Source: JBGSKY01 sp041740995 (GTDB lineage: Bacteria; Planctomycetota; Planctomycetia; Pirellulales; Pirellulaceae). From it: a stretch of DNA of 64,000 bases. The notes below the pieces were generated by a model, which had not been told where the DNA came from, did not search any database, and saw only the letters and a list, made by a program, of their open reading frames with translations. Below, piece after piece: positions 63,175-64,000 of the stretch (its first letter is position 1; every line of letters starts with the position of its first letter). A program made the translations under genes and the position numbers. Location of the stretch: positions 14,420 through 78,419 of the forward strand of contig JBGSKY010000287.1 of NCBI GenBank assembly GCA_041740995.1, in the 5' to 3' direction.

Positions 63175-64000
63175 TTAACAATCTGCCCAGGTCACGCCAA
63201 CTTTTGAATCGACGACTAATGGCACCGAAAGCCGAGCAGCTTGCGACATCTCAGCGACGACCATCTCACGCAAGCGTTCCAAATCCGGCTGGGCGACCTC
63301 GAATAAAAGTTCATCGTGGATTTGCAACAACAGCTTTGCCTTCAAGTCCGAATCGCGGAGCCGCTTGCAAACGCCGAGCATCGCAATTTTTATTAGATCC
63401 GCAGCCGAACCTTGTATAACAGTGTTGACAGCCATGCGTTCGGGTTCGAGCAGAGTTTTTTGTTGGTTCGGATTCAGCTTTGCAAAATCTCGAATTCCGT
63501 TGAGATAGCGCCGGCGGCCCGACATCGTCGCGACGAAACCGTCAGTCCGAGCCTGCTGTAAAGTCGAAAGCATAAATTGTCGGACGCCGGAGAATCGTTC
63601 GAAGTACGCGTCGATGAACTCACCAGCGACAGACTTGTCGACGCCCAAAACCTTTGCCAAGCCGAATGGGCTTTGGCCATACAAGATTCCGAAGTTGATG
63701 GCTTTGGCGCTGCGCCGCTGCTCCTTGCTAACCTCGTCCAGCGGCACACGGTAAACTTGCGCAGCGACAGCGGCGTGCACGTCTTCGTTGTTCATGAACG
63801 CTTGAGTCAACGTCGGGTCACTACAAAAATGAGCCATCATCCGAAGCTCGATTTGCGAGTAGTCGCAGGCCAGCAGAACATGCCCCGTTTCGCCAGCACG
63901 AAAAGCGGACCGGATTCGCCGGCCCTCTTCGGTTCGAATCGGAATATTTTGCAAGTTCGGCTCGCTGCTGCTCAACCGCCCCGTCGCGGCAACGTCTTGA
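63175..64000 (-). CDS. polA: DNA polymerase I, C-terminal part (5' end outside window)
   Basis: The frame is open to the window edge, so the N-terminal part lies beyond 64000. Readable part: VAATGRLSSSEPNLQNIPIRTEEG, LLACDYSQIELRMMAHF (motif A), RRSAKAINFGILYGQSPFGLA (motif B, O-helix Lys/Tyr), and LLLQIHDELLFEV (motif C). This is the polymerase domain of family A. The fixed end TWADC follows. Contains the usual Tyr in the GILYG site. Replicates and repairs DNA. Forms the edge of the window, 70 bases from the IMPase start. Confidence 0.96.
   Translation of the reverse strand, partial: QDVAATGRLSSSEPNLQNIPIRTEEGRRIRSAFRAGETGHVLLACDYSQIELRMMAHFCSDPTLTQAFMNNEDVHAAVAAQVYRVPLDEVSKEQRRSAKAINFGILYGQSPFGLAKVLGVDKSVAGEFIDAYFERFSGVRQFMLSTLQQARTDGFVATMSGRRRYLNGIRDFAKLNPNQQKTLLEPERMAVNTVIQGSAADLIKIAMLGVCKRLRDSDLKAKLLLQIHDELLFEVAQPDLERLREMVVAEMSQAARLSVPLVVDSKVGVTWADC

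Overview
This 64 kb window is bacterial chromosome from a member of the Planctomycetota, most likely Pirellulales. The genus cannot be fixed from sequence alone. The call rests on several things: a human-SGSH-like sulfatase, a gingipain-type (C25) protease, a lysine/alanine-rich H1-like protein, a BRCT-like/MerR/TPR protein, an ECF sigma and large anti-sigma pair, many exported low-complexity proteins, frequent TTG/GTG starts and few Shine-Dalgarno sites. Outer-membrane genes (LptD-like, MlaE-F-D, OprB-like porin) show a diderm envelope.

Layout. 1-8 kb: surface-glycan genes (C-methyltransferase, an orphan, a double GT4 glycosyltransferase, an FkbM methyltransferase with a coiled-coil tail, a GT25 enzyme) around xseA. 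8-13 kb: a minus-strand envelope set (HAD-META protein, DUF3302 membrane protein, small linker protein, HlyD adaptor, OprB-like porin), then about 1 kb without a convincing gene. 13.9-15.5 kb: moaC coupled to a polyprenyl diphosphate synthase. 15.5-21.5 kb: minus-strand envelope and division genes (mlaE-F-D, FabZ-like dehydratase, murB, a divergent FtsQ-like protein). 21.7-28.6 kb: BRCT/MerR/TPR protein, a planctomycete-type coiled-coil membrane protein, Dabb protein, mtnD-mtnC, H1-like protein with a clear terminator, site-2 protease.

28.7-34.2 kb: a ribose-type ABC importer facing rpiB and an SDR. The binding protein has its two halves in swapped order (circular permutation), and the permease carries an extra domain of about 88 residues, predicted to be periplasmic. 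This is the most interesting system in the window. 34.5-44.7 kb: anti-sigma/sigma pair, endonuclease III with unusual cysteine spacing, C25 protease, rlmN - exported methyltransferase - rsmG, SDR, sulfatase. 45-54 kb: recQ, LptD-like protein, HEAT-like protein, secreted nuclease/phosphatase, Pro-rich exported protein, DUF72 protein. 54.7-64 kb: a 698-residue low-complexity exported protein, two small orphans, HtrA protease, S1/P1 nuclease, dicarboxylate symporter, inositol-monophosphatase family enzyme and the 3' end of polA.

A family of about 85 bp palindromic repeats (TAGCGG...CCGCTA) occupies three intergenic regions (42.1, 44.7 and 50.7 kb), in both orientations. A second palindrome with a GGCGTTAGCCGC core occurs at 56.8 kb, with a half-like form at 31.4 kb. 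No rRNA, tRNA, CRISPR array, transposase or phage gene was recognised.
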